This document shows, piece after piece, positions 8,659 through 17,327 of a DNA stretch of 64,000 bases (position 1 is the stretch's first letter; every line of letters begins with the position of its first letter). Source of the stretch: JBBRVW01 sp963784645 (GTDB lineage Bacteria > Actinomycetota > Actinomycetes > JACCUZ01); assembly GCA_963784645.1 (NCBI GenBank), contig CAWARY010000020.1:62001-126000 (forward strand). The letters are read 5' to 3'. The notes below the pieces were generated by a model. The model made no database searches. It saw only the letters and a program-made list of their open reading frames with translations, and was not told the DNA's origin. Position numbers and translations under genes: made by a program.

Positions 8659-9351
8659 ATGCCCTCGCCCGTCCGTGCCCCGCGGCTGCTCGCCGCGCCG
8701 CTGCTCCTCACCGCCGCCCTCGTCGGCTGCGGAGGGTCCACCAGCGGTACCGACGTGACGGTCAGCGCCGGTGACGACACCTGCACGGTGTCCGAGACCG
8801 AGCTGAGCGCGGGCACCACCACCTTCGCCGTGACCAACGACGGCGCCTCGGTGACCGAGGTCTACGTCTACGGCGAGAAGGACGGCGCCTTCACCACGGT
8901 CGTCGGCGAGGTCGAGAACATCGGACCGGGCATCGAGCGGGACCTGGATGTCGACCTGGCCGCCGGCCGGTACGAGGTCGCCTGCAAGCCCGGGCAGAAG
9001 GGCGACGGCATCCGGCAGGAGATCACCGTCACCGGCACGGGCGGTACCGCCGCGACGTCCGACGACAGCTACGACCGCGAGCTCGAGCTGACCGTCGACG
9101 GCGACGGGCTCACCGGTCTCGAACCGGCGACGGCCGAGAAGGGCGAGCGCATCGAGGTCAAGCTCCAGAACGACACCGACGGCTCCCGCACCCTCGAGGT
9201 CATCGCCCCCGACGGCGACGTCGACGCCGAGTTCGACGTGCCGGCCGGCGAGCAGGGCGAGGCGGTCGTCGAGCTCGACGAGGCGGGCGCCTGGACCGTG
9301 AAGGTCGAGGGCGGCGGTTCCGACATCGACAGCACCCTCACGGTCGGCTGA
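8659..9351 (+). CDS. EfeO-like cupredoxin lipoprotein without M75 domain
   Basis: Secreted lipoprotein of 230 residues with lipobox LVGC (Cys about residue 24). Residues about 32-125 match the N-terminal cupredoxin of EfeO: DDTCTVSETELSAGTTTFAV, GEVENIGPG and YEVACKPGQKGDGIR, with two conserved cysteines. The C-terminal half is not the usual M75 peptidase-like iron-binding domain. It is instead a second beta-rich, Cys-free domain of about 90 residues (ELELTVDGDGLTGLEPATAE ... GAWTVKVEGGG). It likely delivers or oxidises iron for the adjacent EfeU. The protein is strongly acidic. The ATG is placed by the signal peptide. Confidence 0.85.
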   Translation: MPSPVRAPRLLAAPLLLTAALVGCGGSTSGTDVTVSAGDDTCTVSETELSAGTTTFAVTNDGASVTEVYVYGEKDGAFTTVVGEVENIGPGIERDLDVDLAAGRYEVACKPGQKGDGIRQEITVTGTGGTAATSDDSYDRELELTVDGDGLTGLEPATAEKGERIEVKLQNDTDGSRTLEVIAPDGDVDAEFDVPAGEQGEAVVELDEAGAWTVKVEGGGSDIDSTLTVG

Positions 9352-9368
9352 GGTATCGATCGCTCGTT

Positions 9369-9428
9369 TGCGACCTGGCTCCCCGACGCGCCGGGGCGTA
9401 GCCCGGCGTGTCGGGGGCTCAGGTCGCA
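9369..9428. terminator. Long hairpin terminator after the efe unit
   Basis: TGCGACCT (9369-9376) pairs with AGGTCGCA (9421-9428), and inner arms CCCCGACGCGCCGGG / CCCGGCGTGTCGGGG pair with one mismatch around a short GCGTAG loop. It starts 18 bases after the lipoprotein stop. Confidence 0.75.
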
Positions 9429-9497
9429 CACGACGCCTCATGTCTGGGTGATCAGCAGGTCCCGACCGCGTCGCCGGTCGGCGGTAGCGTCCCGCTC

Positions 9498-10202
9498 ATG
9501 TCGACCGGACCGGATCTCGGGCTGGTCCGGGACCTACGGCGCCGGCTGGCGGCCGCGGCGGACCCGGAGAGGGCGCCGGCCATGCAGGCCTACATGAAGT
9601 CGGCGCTGCCCTACTACGGCGTGGCCGGCCCGGGCTGCCGCCAGGTGTTCCGTACGGTCATCGCCGATCACCCGCTGCCGGACCGCGCGACCTGGCTGGC
9701 CACCGTCCGCGAGCTCTGGGACGGCGCCACCCACCGCGAGGAGTGGTACGCCGCGATCGCCGTCGTCCGTGACCGGCGCTATGCGGGCTACCGGGACGCC
9801 GACGCGCTCACGCTGTACCGGCACCTGCTCGTCAGCGGTGCCTGGTGGGACGTCGTCGACGACGTGGCCACCCACCTCGTGGGGCCGTTGCTGCTCGCGG
9901 CTCCCGCGCCGGTGCGGCCGGTGCTCCTGGGCTGGGCCACCGACCCCGACCGCTGGCTGCGGCGTACCTCTCTGATCTGCCAGCTGAACGCCCGGGAGGC
10001 CACCGACCTGGCCCTGCTCACAGCGGCCCTCGAGGCGAACCTCGACGACCGCGACGTCTTCCTGCGCAAGGCCGTCGGCTGGGCCCTGCGCCAGTACGCG
10101 CGGACCGACAGCGCCTGGGTCCGAGCGTTCGTCGCGACCCACGAGGACCGCATCTCCGGGCTGTCCCGGCGCGAGGCGCTCAAGCACGTCGGGGCGGCGT
10201 GA
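9498..10202 (+). CDS. AlkD-like DNA alkylation repair protein
   Basis: All-helical HEAT-repeat-like protein of 234 residues matching the AlkC/AlkD DNA glycosylase family, which excises positively charged alkylated bases (N3- and N7-alkylpurines). Seen are MQAYMKSALPYYGVAGPGCR near the N-terminus, SGAWWDVVDDVATHLVG carrying the aspartate that corresponds to the AlkD active site, and FLRKAVGWALRQYAR. The ATG at 9498 was chosen over an upstream GTG because homology starts there. It overlaps the following methyltransferase by 4 bases (GTGA), so the two are cotranslated. Confidence 0.9.
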   Translation: MSTGPDLGLVRDLRRRLAAAADPERAPAMQAYMKSALPYYGVAGPGCRQVFRTVIADHPLPDRATWLATVRELWDGATHREEWYAAIAVVRDRRYAGYRDADALTLYRHLLVSGAWWDVVDDVATHLVGPLLLAAPAPVRPVLLGWATDPDRWLRRTSLICQLNAREATDLALLTAALEANLDDRDVFLRKAVGWALRQYARTDSAWVRAFVATHEDRISGLSRREALKHVGAA

Positions 10203-10978
10203 GCGCGGCCGAGCGCTGGGCCGCCGAGCTGGCCGGCTGGCGGATCGACCCGGAGATCCTCGCGGCGGCCCCGGAGTCGCCCTACACCCTGCCGCCGGTT
10301 CTCTTCCGCGCCGAGCACGGACACGCGGGACCGGAGTCTCCGCTGCTCGAGCTCGCCCGGGAGGCGCTGCCCGCCGGAGGGGCGGTCCTCGACGTCGGCG
10401 CCGGCGGCGGGGCTGCCAGCCTGCCGACGGCACCGCCGGCCGGCCGCCTCGTCGTGGTGGACACCCAGGCGTCGATGCTGGCCGAGCTCAGCCGGGCAGC
10501 GGCCGAGCGCGGCGTCGCCGTGACCGCACACCTCGGACAGTGGCCTGGCGTCGCCGACGAGGTGGAGACCTGTGACGTCGTCGTCTGCAGCCACGTCTTG
10601 TACAACGTGCCCGACCTGCAGCCCTTCGTGACCGCTCTCGGCGCACATGCTCGGCACCGGGTCGTGGTCGAGCTGCACGACACCCATCCCTGGGTCGACA
10701 TGGGGCCGTTGTGGGCCCACTTCCACGGCCAGCCGAGGCCGAGCGGACCGACCGCGGCGCTGGCTGTCGAGGTGCTCCGCGAGGCCGGCATCGCGCCAAG
10801 GTCGGTCGTCTGGGACCGGCCGGCGCCGGACCTGAGCGGTGAGCTCGGACCGATCGCGGTCGCCTTCGCCCGGCAACGGCTCTGCCTGCCGGTCGACCGG
10901 GAGCCCGAGGTGGCCCGGCTGCTGCTCGCCCGGCCGGAGCCCAGCCGGCGTACCCACGTCCTGTGGTGGGACGTGTGA
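10199..10978 (+). CDS. Class I SAM-dependent methyltransferase
   Basis: Protein of 259 residues with a Rossmann methyltransferase fold: motif I VLDVGAGGGAASLP at about 65-78, the acidic end of strand 2 in VVVDTQASMLAEL, and the motif IV region CDVVVCSHVLYNVPDL. The substrate is not evident. The GTG start overlaps the AlkD-like stop. A plausible but unproven reading is a repair- or resistance-related small-molecule or nucleic-acid methyltransferase. The neighbouring fadA has its own ribosome-binding site 87 bases downstream and is unlikely to be translationally coupled. Confidence 0.8.
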   Translation: MSAAERWAAELAGWRIDPEILAAAPESPYTLPPVLFRAEHGHAGPESPLLELAREALPAGGAVLDVGAGGGAASLPTAPPAGRLVVVDTQASMLAELSRAAAERGVAVTAHLGQWPGVADEVETCDVVVCSHVLYNVPDLQPFVTALGAHARHRVVVELHDTHPWVDMGPLWAHFHGQPRPSGPTAALAVEVLREAGIAPRSVVWDRPAPDLSGELGPIAVAFARQRLCLPVDREPEVARLLLARPEPSRRTHVLWWDV

Positions 10979-11065
10979 CGCCGTCACCCCCGGCGTCGGC
11001 CATCGTTGTTACTGACGAGTAGCATTCCGGTCAGCCGCACCTCGACCCCGCCTCTGGAGGGCCCC

Positions 11066-12319
11066 GTGCCTGCATCGCCCCGTGCGCCCCGTCAGGTCCG
11101 TGACGTCGTGTTCGTCGACGGCGTCCGCACCCCGTTCGGCAAGGCCGGACCCAAGGGCATGTACGCCGAGACCCGCGCCGACGACCTGGTCATCCGCTGC
11201 ATCCGTGAGCTGATGCGGCGCAACCCCTCGCTCCCGCCGGACCGGGTCGACGACGTCGCGGTCGCCGCCACCACGCAGACCGGCGACCAGGGCCTCACCA
11301 TCGGCCGCACGGCGGCCCTGCTCGCGGGCCTGCCGAAGACCGTTCCCGGCTACGCGATCGACCGGATGTGCGCGGGGGCCCTGACCGCCGTGACCACCAC
11401 CGCGGGGGCCATCGCCTTCGGCGCTTACGACGTCGCGATAGCCGGCGGCGTCGAGCACATGGGCCACCACCCGATGGGCGACGGCGTCGACCCGAACCCC
11501 CGGATCATCGCCGAGAAGCTCGTCGACCCGTCCGCCCTCGTGATGGGCTCGACAGCGGAGAACCTGCACGACCGGTTCCCGCACCTGAGCAAGCAGCGCG
11601 CGGACGCGTTCGCGGTGTCCAGCCAGGAGAAGTACGCGAAAGCCGTCGCGAACGGCAAGGTCCAGCCCGACCTGGTGCCGATGGCCACCCGAAGCGTCGA
11701 GAAGGGCTGGGGCCTGGCCACTGCTGACGAGCCGCCGCGGCCGGGCACCACGCTCGACGACCTGGCCACCCTGAAGACGCCGTTCCGGCCGCACGGCCGG
11801 GTCACCGCCGGCAACGCCGCGGGTCTCAACGACGGCGCCACCGCATGCCTGCTCGCCGCCGAGGAGGTCGCCGAGGAGCTCGGGCTGCCGGTGCGGATGC
11901 GGCTGGTGTCGTTCTCCTTCGTCGGTGTGGAGCCCGAGGTGATGGGCGTGGGGCCGGTTCCGGCCACCGAGAAGGCCCTTGCCAAGGCCGGGCTGGCCAT
12001 CCAGGACATCGGTCTGTTCGAGCTCAACGAGGCGTTCGCCGTCCAGGTGCTCGCGTTCCTCGACCACTTCGGCATCGACGACGACGACCCTCGCGTCAAC
12101 GAGTACGGCGGCGCCATCGCCGTCGGCCACCCGCTGGCGTCGTCCGGGGTGCGGCTGATGACCCAGCTGGCCCGGCAGTTCGAGGACCACCCCGAGGTCC
12201 GCTACGGCCTCACCGCGATGTGCATCGGCATCGGCATGGGCGGGTCCGTTATCTGGGAGAACCCGGCCTGGGAAGGCTTCGCGAGCGACAGCGGCACCGA
12301 GGGGACGGACGCGCAGTGA
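11066..12319 (+). CDS. fadA: Acetyl-CoA acyltransferase (thiolase, FadA)
   Basis: Thiolase of 417 residues catalysing the last step of fatty-acid beta-oxidation (3-ketoacyl-CoA plus CoA to acyl-CoA plus acetyl-CoA). The nucleophilic cysteine is in YAIDRMCAGALTAVTTTAG; GGVEHMGHHPMGDG, NEAFAVQVLAF and AIAVGHPLASSGVRL (catalytic His) follow, and the terminal CIGIGMGGSVIWE has the second catalytic Cys. The GTG at 11066 has GGAGG seven bases upstream and is preferred to an upstream in-frame start at 11006. It overlaps fadB by 4 bases, forming the trifunctional-complex pair. Confidence 0.95.
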   Translation: MPASPRAPRQVRDVVFVDGVRTPFGKAGPKGMYAETRADDLVIRCIRELMRRNPSLPPDRVDDVAVAATTQTGDQGLTIGRTAALLAGLPKTVPGYAIDRMCAGALTAVTTTAGAIAFGAYDVAIAGGVEHMGHHPMGDGVDPNPRIIAEKLVDPSALVMGSTAENLHDRFPHLSKQRADAFAVSSQEKYAKAVANGKVQPDLVPMATRSVEKGWGLATADEPPRPGTTLDDLATLKTPFRPHGRVTAGNAAGLNDGATACLLAAEEVAEELGLPVRMRLVSFSFVGVEPEVMGVGPVPATEKALAKAGLAIQDIGLFELNEAFAVQVLAFLDHFGIDDDDPRVNEYGGAIAVGHPLASSGVRLMTQLARQFEDHPEVRYGLTAMCIGIGMGGSVIWENPAWEGFASDSGTEGTDAQ

Positions 12320-14412
12320 GCGAGATGATCGACTTTCCGGACGAGGTCGTCACGTCGGCGCCGGTGCATTACGTCGACCTGCCGCACGGGGCGGGCCGCG
12401 CCGCGCTCATCACCCTCGACAACGGCTTCGACCACACGAAGCCGACGACCCTCGGGCCGAAGAGCCTGCAGAACCTCGGCACCGCCGTCGACGAGGCCCT
12501 CGGCCGCGACGACGTCGTCGCGGTCGCCGTCACCGGCAAGCCCTTCATCTTCGCGGTGGGCGCCGACCTCAAGGTGATGCAGGCAGGCGGCACGGCTGCA
12601 CAGGCCAAGGCCTACTTCGCGCTGGGTCACGACACCTTCCGCAAGCTGCGCGACGCCAAGGTCCCGACGTTCGCCTTCGTCAACGGCGCCGTCATGGGCG
12701 GCGGTCTCGAGCTGGCGCTGCACTGCCACTACCGCTCGCTGTCCGCCGGTGTCCCGGCGATCGCCTTTCCCGAGGTGTTCCTCGGGCTGATCCCGGGGTG
12801 GGGCGGCTCCCAGCTCCTGCCGAACCTCGTCGGCGCCGACAAGGCCGTCACGGTCATCGTCGAGAACGCCATGAACCAGAACCGCATGCTCAAGGCCACG
12901 CAGGCGTTCGACCTCGGCATCGCCGACGTGCTGCTCGAGCCGGTCGACTTCCTCGAGCAGTCCTTCGAGTGGGCGTCGTCGGTCGTGCGCGGCGAGATCG
13001 TCGTCGACCGGCCCGCTGTCGACCGCGGCGCGGCGTGGGACCAGGCGCTGGCCCGGGCCAAGGGCATCGCCGACACGCGGGTGCACGGCGCGACGCCGGC
13101 GCCCTACCGAGCGATCGAGCTGATCGAGCTGGCCCGCACCGCGTCGTACGACGACGGCATCGCCGCCGAACGCACGGCGCTCTTCGAGCTCGCGATGGGC
13201 GAGGAGCTGCGCGCCGGCCTCTACGCCTTCGACCTCGTCCAGCGACGCGCCAAGAGGCCGGCCGGCGTCCCCGACCGGTCCCTGGCCCGGGAGGTCACCA
13301 AGGTCGGCGTCGTCGGCGCCGGGCTGATGGCCTCTCAGCTGGCGATGCTGTTCGTCCAGCGGCTCGAGGTACCTGTGGTCCTCACCGACCTCGACCAGGA
13401 CCGCGTGGACAAGGGCGTCGGCTACGTCCACGGCGAGGTCGACAAGCTGCTCGGCAAGGGCCGCATCAACCAGGACAGGGCCAACCGCCTCAAGGCGCTC
13501 GTCACCGGAAGCACCGGCAAGGAGGCCTTCGCCGACGCCGATTTCGTCATCGAGGCCGTCTTCGAGGAGATGAAGGTCAAGCAGCAGGTCTTCGCCGAGG
13601 TGGAGGCCGTCGTCTCCCCCGAGTGCGTGCTGGCCACCAACACCTCGTCCCTGTCGGTCACCGAGATGGCCGCTCAGCTGGAGCACCCCGAACGCCTCGT
13701 GGGGTTCCACTTCTTCAACCCCGTCGCGGTGCTGCCGCTGCTCGAGATCGCCCGGGCGGAAAGGACCGACGACGCGTCGGTGGCCACTGCGTTCGCGGTC
13801 GGCAAGAAGCTCAAGAAGTCGTGCGTGCTCGTCGCCGACCGGCCCGCGTTCATCGTCAACCGGCTGCTCACCCGGTTCCTCGGCGAGGTCACCAAGGCCG
13901 TCGACGAGGGCACCCCGTTCGAGGTCGCCGACAAGGCGTTGGAGCCGCTGGGGCTGCCCCTCACCCCGTTCGTGCTGCTGCAGCTCGTGGGTCCGGCCGT
14001 CGCACTGCACGTCGCCGAGACCATGCACGAGGCGTTCCCCGACCGTTTCTACGTCTCGGAGAACCTCGGGCGCCTGGTCGCCGCCGGGAAGTCCGGCGTG
14101 TACGTCTGGGAGGGCTCGACCCCCAAGGTCGACCCCGAGGTCGCGGAGATGTTCCAGCAGGGCTCCACGCCGCTGGCCGAGGAGGAGGTCCGGCGCCGGG
14201 CGCTCGACGCCCTCGCAGAGGAGATCCGGCTCATGCTCGACGAGGGCGTCGTGCAGGACGTGCGCGACATCGACCTGGCGATGCTGCTCGGGGCCGGCTG
14301 GCCGTTCCACCTGGGTGGCGTCACGCCGTACCTCGACCGCGAGGGCGTCTCCGAGCGGGTCACCGGTCGCCGGTTCCTCGAGCCCGGGGTGGCCAGCCTC
14401 CCCCGCGGCTGA
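12316..14412 (+). CDS. fadB: Fatty-acid oxidation multifunctional protein (enoyl-CoA hydratase / 3-hydroxyacyl-CoA dehydrogenase, FadB)
   Basis: Protein of 698 residues with two enzymes. The crotonase domain (about 1-300) hydrates enoyl-CoA: FIFAVGADLKVM and FVNGAVMGGGLELALHCHYR form the oxyanion hole, and FPEVFLGLIPGWGG carries the catalytic Glu region. The 3-hydroxyacyl-CoA dehydrogenase starts near residue 328 with an NAD-binding VGVVGAGLMASQLAML. It continues with LATNTSSLSVTEMA and HFFNPVAVLPLLEI (catalytic His in GFHFFNP), then two C-terminal dehydrogenase repeats. The GTG start overlaps fadA. The length is typical of actinobacterial FadB. Confidence 0.95.
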   Translation: MSEMIDFPDEVVTSAPVHYVDLPHGAGRAALITLDNGFDHTKPTTLGPKSLQNLGTAVDEALGRDDVVAVAVTGKPFIFAVGADLKVMQAGGTAAQAKAYFALGHDTFRKLRDAKVPTFAFVNGAVMGGGLELALHCHYRSLSAGVPAIAFPEVFLGLIPGWGGSQLLPNLVGADKAVTVIVENAMNQNRMLKATQAFDLGIADVLLEPVDFLEQSFEWASSVVRGEIVVDRPAVDRGAAWDQALARAKGIADTRVHGATPAPYRAIELIELARTASYDDGIAAERTALFELAMGEELRAGLYAFDLVQRRAKRPAGVPDRSLAREVTKVGVVGAGLMASQLAMLFVQRLEVPVVLTDLDQDRVDKGVGYVHGEVDKLLGKGRINQDRANRLKALVTGSTGKEAFADADFVIEAVFEEMKVKQQVFAEVEAVVSPECVLATNTSSLSVTEMAAQLEHPERLVGFHFFNPVAVLPLLEIARAERTDDASVATAFAVGKKLKKSCVLVADRPAFIVNRLLTRFLGEVTKAVDEGTPFEVADKALEPLGLPLTPFVLLQLVGPAVALHVAETMHEAFPDRFYVSENLGRLVAAGKSGVYVWEGSTPKVDPEVAEMFQQGSTPLAEEEVRRRALDALAEEIRLMLDEGVVQDVRDIDLAMLLGAGWPFHLGGVTPYLDREGVSERVTGRRFLEPGVASLPRG

Positions 14413-14423
14413 CCACGGGCGAT

Positions 14424-14469
14424 GCATGCGCGAGCTGCCCCCGTCTTGACGGGGGCAGCTCGCGCATGC
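14424..14469. terminator. Perfect 22-bp-stem hairpin after fadAB
   Basis: Two perfectly complementary 22-base arms (GCATGCGCGAGCTGCCCCCG..., 14424-14445 and 14448-14469) are separated by TT. It lies 12 bases after the fadB stop. This is a strong intrinsic-type terminator without a T-tract. Confidence 0.85.
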
Positions 14470-14578
14470 CTGGGGTCGTGATCGGGGAAACGGTCGCGCG
14501 ACGCGGACCGCGGCGCTAGCCTCCGCGGCAGACGGAACGCTCGGGCGGGGGCCGGAGCCATGGGGGAAGGACTCCGAC

Positions 14579-15844
14579 ATGCCGCACCACGTCCTGCGCA
14601 CGTTCGCCGCGGTCGCCGCGGGTGCGCTCGCCACCGTCGGGCTGGGCGCCGCGCCCGCCTCGGCCGCCGTCGCCCCGCTCGGGGTCGTCACCGAGATCAG
14701 CGCGGGCATCTCACCCGACACCGAGCCGTACGAGATCGTCGCCGGCCCGGACGGCAACCTCTGGTTCACCGAGCCGCGCGCGAACATGGTGGCCCGGGTC
14801 ACCCCACGCGGCGTCGTCACCGAGCTGTCAGCCGGCATCCGCAACGCGACCGCACCGCTGCACCTCACCGTGGGGCCGGACGGCAACCTCTGGTACTCCT
14901 CCGCCTATCGGAACGAGATCTCCCGCCTGACGACGACTGGGGGCATCACCGACTTCCCCGCCGGCTCCGCAGGGGGACGCATCAGCGCCGTCACGACCGG
15001 GCCGGACGGCAACCTCTGGTACGTCAAGCGTCGTGCGGTCGGCCGCATGACGCCTGCCGGCGAGGCCACCGAGTTCACCGTGGGCATCAGTGCGGACGCC
15101 TCGCTCAGCGACATCGCCACCGGGCCGGACGGCAACCTGTGGTTCACCGACTACAGCGGGCGGATCGGCCGCATCACACCGGCCGGCGCCGTCACCGAGT
15201 TCACCAGCAGCGTGGCCGAGGGCTCGCCGAGCGGCATCGTCGCCGGTCCGGACGGCGCGCTCTGGTTCACCCTGTTCGATGCGCAGCAGATCGGCCGGAT
15301 CACGCCCGCCGGGGAGGTCACGCTCATCGGCCGGGCACTCGCATCAGGTCCCCGCAGCCTGGCGCTCGGCCGGGACGGCGCGCTGTGGTTCACCGAGGAG
15401 GGCGACCGGATCGGCCGGGTCACGCCGGCCGGGGCCGTGACAGAGTACGGCTCGGGCATCACCGCCGGCAGCTCGCCGAGCGGCATCACGGCCGGTCCCG
15501 ACGGCAACGTCTGGTTCACCGGCTACGGCCGGGACGTTGTCGGCCGGATCGGCACCGGAGCGCCGCTGACGGTGCGCTGCACCGAGAGCGGCGGCATCAC
15601 CCAGGCCCGCCTCAAGGTCGTGTGCCGAACCAGCGGGCTCGGGGGCGCTGTGCCGGTCCGCTGGAAGGTCGCCCGCAAGGACACCGGCAGCCTGGTGGCT
15701 CGCGGCCGGACGTCCCTCGTCCGCGGGAAGCTCGTCGTGAACCTGTCCCGGGCCGACGTGCGCAAGGGCCGGCACCGCGTCACGCTCACCCGCGGCCGCG
15801 GCATCGACAAGGTCGTCGTCACCCGGGTGCTGCGTCTGACCTGA
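14579..15844 (+). CDS. Secreted seven-bladed beta-propeller (virginiamycin B lyase-like)
   Basis: Protein of 421 residues with a signal peptide (AVAAGALATVGLGAAPASAA, cleavage after about residue 29). Seven repeats of about 40 residues follow, each with G(P/R)DG(N/A)LWF and most with an IGRITPAG element, between residues about 55 and 325. This is the pattern of streptogramin lyase (Vgb)-like propellers. The last about 90 residues form a separate beta-rich basic domain (RCTESGGITQARLKVVCRTS). The propeller has only one histidine (APLHLTVGPDG), whereas Vgb uses histidines for catalysis, so lyase activity is doubtful. More likely an extracellular binding protein. Confidence 0.8.
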   Translation: MPHHVLRTFAAVAAGALATVGLGAAPASAAVAPLGVVTEISAGISPDTEPYEIVAGPDGNLWFTEPRANMVARVTPRGVVTELSAGIRNATAPLHLTVGPDGNLWYSSAYRNEISRLTTTGGITDFPAGSAGGRISAVTTGPDGNLWYVKRRAVGRMTPAGEATEFTVGISADASLSDIATGPDGNLWFTDYSGRIGRITPAGAVTEFTSSVAEGSPSGIVAGPDGALWFTLFDAQQIGRITPAGEVTLIGRALASGPRSLALGRDGALWFTEEGDRIGRVTPAGAVTEYGSGITAGSSPSGITAGPDGNVWFTGYGRDVVGRIGTGAPLTVRCTESGGITQARLKVVCRTSGLGGAVPVRWKVARKDTGSLVARGRTSLVRGKLVVNLSRADVRKGRHRVTLTRGRGIDKVVVTRVLRLT

Positions 15845-15906
15845 GCCGTTCCTGTCGCCGGGCGTCGCTAGGGTCCCGATGCAGGTCGACGACGAGGAGG
15901 TCGGGC

Positions 15907-16338
15907 ATGGACTGGACGCTCGAAGTCGTGGTGCTGCCGGTGAGCGACATCGGCAGGGCCGTGGAGTTCTACCGGGACAAGGTCGGCTTCCACCTCGACC
16001 ACGACACCCAGAACGAGCACATGCACGTCGTCCAGCTGACCCCGCCCGGCTCGGGGTGCTCGATCGTCGTCGGCGACCTGCCGTCGCAGAACGAGATGGC
16101 GCCCGGCTCGCTGCGAGGACTGCAGCTCGTCGTGGCCGACGCCGAGGCAGCGCGCTCCGAGCTGGTCTCGCAGGGCGTCGAGGCGAGCGAGATCCAGGTG
16201 TTCGACGAGCGCGACGGCGGGACCTTCTTCGGGTTCGCCGACCCTGACGGCAACACCTGGGCGGTCCAGCAGCTCAAGGTGCGCGCCGAGATCCCGCTCA
16301 TCCCGGTCGAGCACCGCGGCCGCTTCGGCGCGGAGTGA
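15907..16338 (+). CDS. VOC (glyoxalase/bleomycin-resistance fold) protein
   Basis: Protein of 143 residues with one vicinal-oxygen-chelate repeat pair: VVVLPVSDIGRAVEFYRDKV at the N-terminus, MHVVQLTPPGSGCSIVV, then RGLQLVVADAEAARSEL and FFGFADPDGNTWAVQQL at the end. The pattern is that of the small VOC proteins related to glyoxalase I or extradiol dioxygenases; the substrate is unknown. Start ATG at 15907, with GAGGAGG upstream. The stop overlaps the next gene (GTGA), so it is coupled to the GNAT protein. Confidence 0.85.
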   Translation: MDWTLEVVVLPVSDIGRAVEFYRDKVGFHLDHDTQNEHMHVVQLTPPGSGCSIVVGDLPSQNEMAPGSLRGLQLVVADAEAARSELVSQGVEASEIQVFDERDGGTFFGFADPDGNTWAVQQLKVRAEIPLIPVEHRGRFGAE

Positions 16339-16940
16339 TCCGGCCGAGCCGCCGCGCGGCTGCGGCCGACCGCGACCGCGTCGTCGCGCTGCTCGTCAGT
16401 GCGTTCCGCGATGACCCGGTCTGGGGCTGGGCGTGCCCGGACCCGGCGCTGCGGGCCGCTCAGCACCGGCAGCTGTGGGGCGCGTTCGCCGACGGCGCGC
16501 TGCGCTACCCGTGGGTCTGGCTCACCGGGGACGGCACCGCGACCGCTGTCTGGATCCCACCGGACGGCACCGAGATGTCGTCCGACCAGGAGTCCGAGCT
16601 CGACCGGGTGATCGACTCGTGGCCGGGCGAGGCGCCGGCCCGGGTGCGGCACGCGGTGGAGCGCTTCGAGCAGGCCCACCCGCGGGACGAGCCGCACTTC
16701 TACCTCAGCCTGCTCGGCACCGACGCCGACCACCGCGGCCACGGCTACGGTCTCGGGCTGCTCGCCGAGACCCTGCGTCAGGTCGACGAGGCCGGCGCAG
16801 CGGCGTACCTCGAGGCCAGCAACGCCGCCAACGTGCCGCTGTACGAACGCTACGGGTTCGGCCCGGTCGGCTCGTTCGGCCTGGATGACGGCCCCGAGGT
16901 CATCACGATGTGGCGGGCCGCACGGCCGTCGGGCGCCTGA
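16335..16940 (+). CDS. GNAT-family N-acetyltransferase
   Basis: Protein of 201 residues with a GNAT fold. The acetyl-CoA pyrophosphate loop is seen as GTDADHRGHGYGLGLLAETL (Q/RxxGxG/A form), followed by AYLEASNAANVPLYERYGF, the usual motif B. The N-terminal half (VSAFRDDPVWGWACPDP) resembles the acetyltransferases found beside biosynthetic or detoxification genes. The acceptor is unknown. GTG start inside the stop of the VOC gene. Confidence 0.85.
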   Translation: MIRPSRRAAAADRDRVVALLVSAFRDDPVWGWACPDPALRAAQHRQLWGAFADGALRYPWVWLTGDGTATAVWIPPDGTEMSSDQESELDRVIDSWPGEAPARVRHAVERFEQAHPRDEPHFYLSLLGTDADHRGHGYGLGLLAETLRQVDEAGAAAYLEASNAANVPLYERYGFGPVGSFGLDDGPEVITMWRAARPSGA

Positions 16941-16973
16941 CGGCTGTCGGTGCGGGGCGGCAGACTGGCGACC

Positions 16974-17306
16974 ATGGCGTACGACGAGGAGCTGGCAGAC
17001 CGGGTCCGTGCAGTGGTGGAGGCCGAGCCCGGCTTCGCCGAGAAGAAGATGTTCGGCGGCCTCGCGTTCCTCGTCGGAGGCAACATGGCGGTGGCAGCGA
17101 GCGGTCAGGGTGGGCTGCTGCTGCGCGTCGACCCGGCGCGCACCGAGTCCCTCGTCGAGCCGCCGCTGGTCGACCGCTTCGAGATGCGCGGTCGGAAGAT
17201 GGACGGGTGGCTGCACGTGGCGCCGGAGGTGGTCGACGCCGAGGCGGAGCTGCGGCGGTGGGTGGCGCACGGCGTCGACTACGCCCGCTCCCTGCCGCCG
17301 AAGTAG
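16974..17306 (+). CDS. TfoX N-terminal domain protein
   Basis: Small protein of 110 residues. KKMFGGLAFLVGGNMAVAAS and the terminal RWVAHGVDYARSLPPK match the stand-alone TfoX-N family, a domain first named in the competence regulator TfoX but common as an isolated domain with unknown function in actinobacteria. There is no TfoX C-terminal domain, so a role in competence should not be inferred. It is convergent with the LanC-like gene (21 bases between the stops). Confidence 0.82.
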   Translation: MAYDEELADRVRAVVEAEPGFAEKKMFGGLAFLVGGNMAVAASGQGGLLLRVDPARTESLVEPPLVDRFEMRGRKMDGWLHVAPEVVDAEAELRRWVAHGVDYARSLPPK

Positions 17307-17327
17307 CGCCTGCCGGCGGCCTCGCGC

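Noticed and set aside
12202..14886. 894-residue open frame antisense to fadB
   Set aside because: Composition is that of a high-GC shadow frame and it covers a clear fadB gene and terminator. The same was judged for other long antisense frames, for example over dxs (31272-32924), KimA-like (48656-50560) and acnA (43882-45150).
14579..15844. Streptogramin resistance gene
   Set aside because: The fold fits Vgb but the catalytic histidines appear to be missing and the protein is secreted.
16974..17306. Competence regulator TfoX
   Set aside because: Only the N-terminal domain is present, a common stand-alone family with no shown link to competence in actinobacteria.
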